A stretch of 64,000 bases of DNA from Trinickia dabaoshanensis (GTDB lineage Bacteria > Pseudomonadota > Gammaproteobacteria > Burkholderiales > Burkholderiaceae). Where the stretch lies: positions 1 through 64,000 of the forward strand of contig NZ_PNYA01000021.1 in NCBI RefSeq assembly GCF_002879885.1, given 5' to 3'. The notes beneath the pieces were generated by a model. That model made no database searches and was not told the origin of the DNA. It saw only the letters and a program-made list of their open reading frames with translations. Positions 63,360 through 64,000 of the stretch are shown one piece after another. Position 1 is the first letter of the stretch; the number at the start of each line of letters is the position of its first letter. Made by a program: the position numbers and the translations under genes.

Positions 63360-64000
63360 TCACCGAGGTTGAGGGACGCTCGGCTTCACGCCCGCCATCA
63401 GCGCGACGCCGCTGGCCACGAGCAACCCCGCCAGCAGATACACCGCGATATCCATGCTCCCGGTGCTCGTGCGAATCTGGCCGATCACCCACGGGCTGAC
63501 GATGCCGCTCGTAATGCCGATGCTGCTGATCAGCGCGATGCCCGAAGCGGCCGCATTGCCGGCAAGATAGCTGGGCGGCACGGCCCAAAAGATCGGCAGC
63601 GCCGCAAAAATCAGAGCGGCCGCCGCCGACAGGATCGCGAGCATCGCGGCAAAACTGCTCAGATGGAGCGTGAGCGCCGCCAGCGCGATACCGCCACCGA
63701 TCGTGCAGAAAGCGAAGTGGCGACGGCGTTCGGCCTTCCGATCGGAGCGCCGCGCGATCACGATCAGCCCAATCGCGCCGATTGCGTTGGGGATAGCCGT
63801 ATAAAGACTGACCTGAACGACATCCTTGATGCCGAAATCGCGGATCATCAGCGGCATCCAAAAGTTCAGTGTCAGCGACGCGCACGTTAGAGAGAAATAG
63901 ATGAAGGCGAACAGGTAGACGCGCGGATTGACGAGCGCGGCGGTAAAACTGCGCGCATCGTGTGCGCCGTGTCCGTTAGCGCTCGGATTGCTTTCCGCAC
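63360..64000 (-). CDS. hpaX: HpaX-like MFS transporter, C-terminal part
   Basis: The gene enters from beyond the window end; 213 codons plus stop are visible. It reads ...NPRVYLFAFIYFSLTCASLTLNFWMPLMIRD, then about five more membrane segments (IPNAIGAIGLIVIARRSDR with the MFS RRSDRK loop, SSFAAMLAILSAAAALIFA, GIALISSIGITSGIVSP). ACS/tartrate-type MFS permeases such as HpaX import 4-hydroxyphenylacetate. It converges with hpaH, four bases apart. The name rests on context and family. Confidence 0.75.
   Translation of the reverse strand, partial: AESNPSANGHGAHDARSFTAALVNPRVYLFAFIYFSLTCASLTLNFWMPLMIRDFGIKDVVQVSLYTAIPNAIGAIGLIVIARRSDRKAERRRHFAFCTIGGGIALAALTLHLSSFAAMLAILSAAAALIFAALPIFWAVPPSYLAGNAAASGIALISSIGITSGIVSPWVIGQIRTSTGSMDIAVYLLAGLLVASGVALMAGVKPSVPQPR

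Noticed and set aside
1-64000. tRNA, rRNA or riboswitch genes
   Set aside because: No cloverleaf, rRNA segment or known aptamer core was recognised by reading; a covariance-model search would be needed to exclude them.

Overview
The window is high-GC bacterial DNA with the gene content and gene order of a Burkholderia sensu lato chromosome (Burkholderiaceae). The pointers are a DUF3331 protein, the NAD-type 180-kDa glutamate dehydrogenase, gabTD followed by a basic amino acid binding protein, a TIGR02637-type rhamnose importer and an hpa cluster. The genus is inferred, not shown. I saw no rRNA, tRNA or CRISPR array.

Layout. 1-4.4 kb is an accessory patch: the 3' end of an IS3-family element, a Tli4-like T6SS immunity gene with a small PAAR gene, three genes of unknown role, and two toxin-antitoxin modules (MntA/HepT and YefM/YoeB, the latter with visible TGTACA operators). 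4.4-16 kb is ordinary chromosome: a purine nucleoside permease-family protein, a YbiO-like MscS channel, selD coupled to gdhB, an alpha/beta hydrolase and an M14 carboxypeptidase. 16.2-25 kb is a GABA / basic amino acid locus: gabT, gabD, a periplasmic binding protein and, further on, a succinylglutamate desuccinylase-like gene. Between the last two lies a 5'-truncated Rhs protein with an EndoU toxin domain, its probable immunity gene and a decayed DUF2846 gene. No permease or ATPase for the binding protein is left in the window.

25.1-36.6 kb is the most unusual part. A six-gene ebo/edb cluster (eboA-B-D-E-F-C, almost every junction overlapping) runs on into an ABM-VOC fusion gene and then two genes that together look like a VioB/RebD/StaD-type iminophenylpyruvate dimer synthase split in two. 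No tryptophan oxidase (VioA/RebO) or other violacein gene is present. A divergent gene of unknown function faces eboA. This may be a compact, undescribed small-molecule locus.

36.7-45.5 kb holds a GFA protein, a 43-aa overlapping ORF, an OmpR/EnvZ-type two-component pair, a secreted alpha/beta hydrolase, DipZ and a paralogous periplasmic thioredoxin, an epoxide-hydrolase-like Tat protein, a DUF3331 protein and an SDR. 45.9-56.3 kb is a complete non-phosphorylative L-rhamnose system: rhamnose ABC importer, dehydrogenase, lactonase, rhamnonate dehydratase, KDR dehydrogenase and diketo-acid hydrolase, with a LysR regulator. Three copies of a roughly 70-bp intergenic repeat containing DnaA-box-like arms lie at 45.7, 56.4 and 57.4 kb. 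They flank this block and a GcvA-like LysR gene. 57.5-64 kb is the homoprotocatechuate (hpa) meta-cleavage cluster: hpaR divergent from hpaG1-G2-E-D-F-H, and a convergent hpaX-like transporter cut by the window end.
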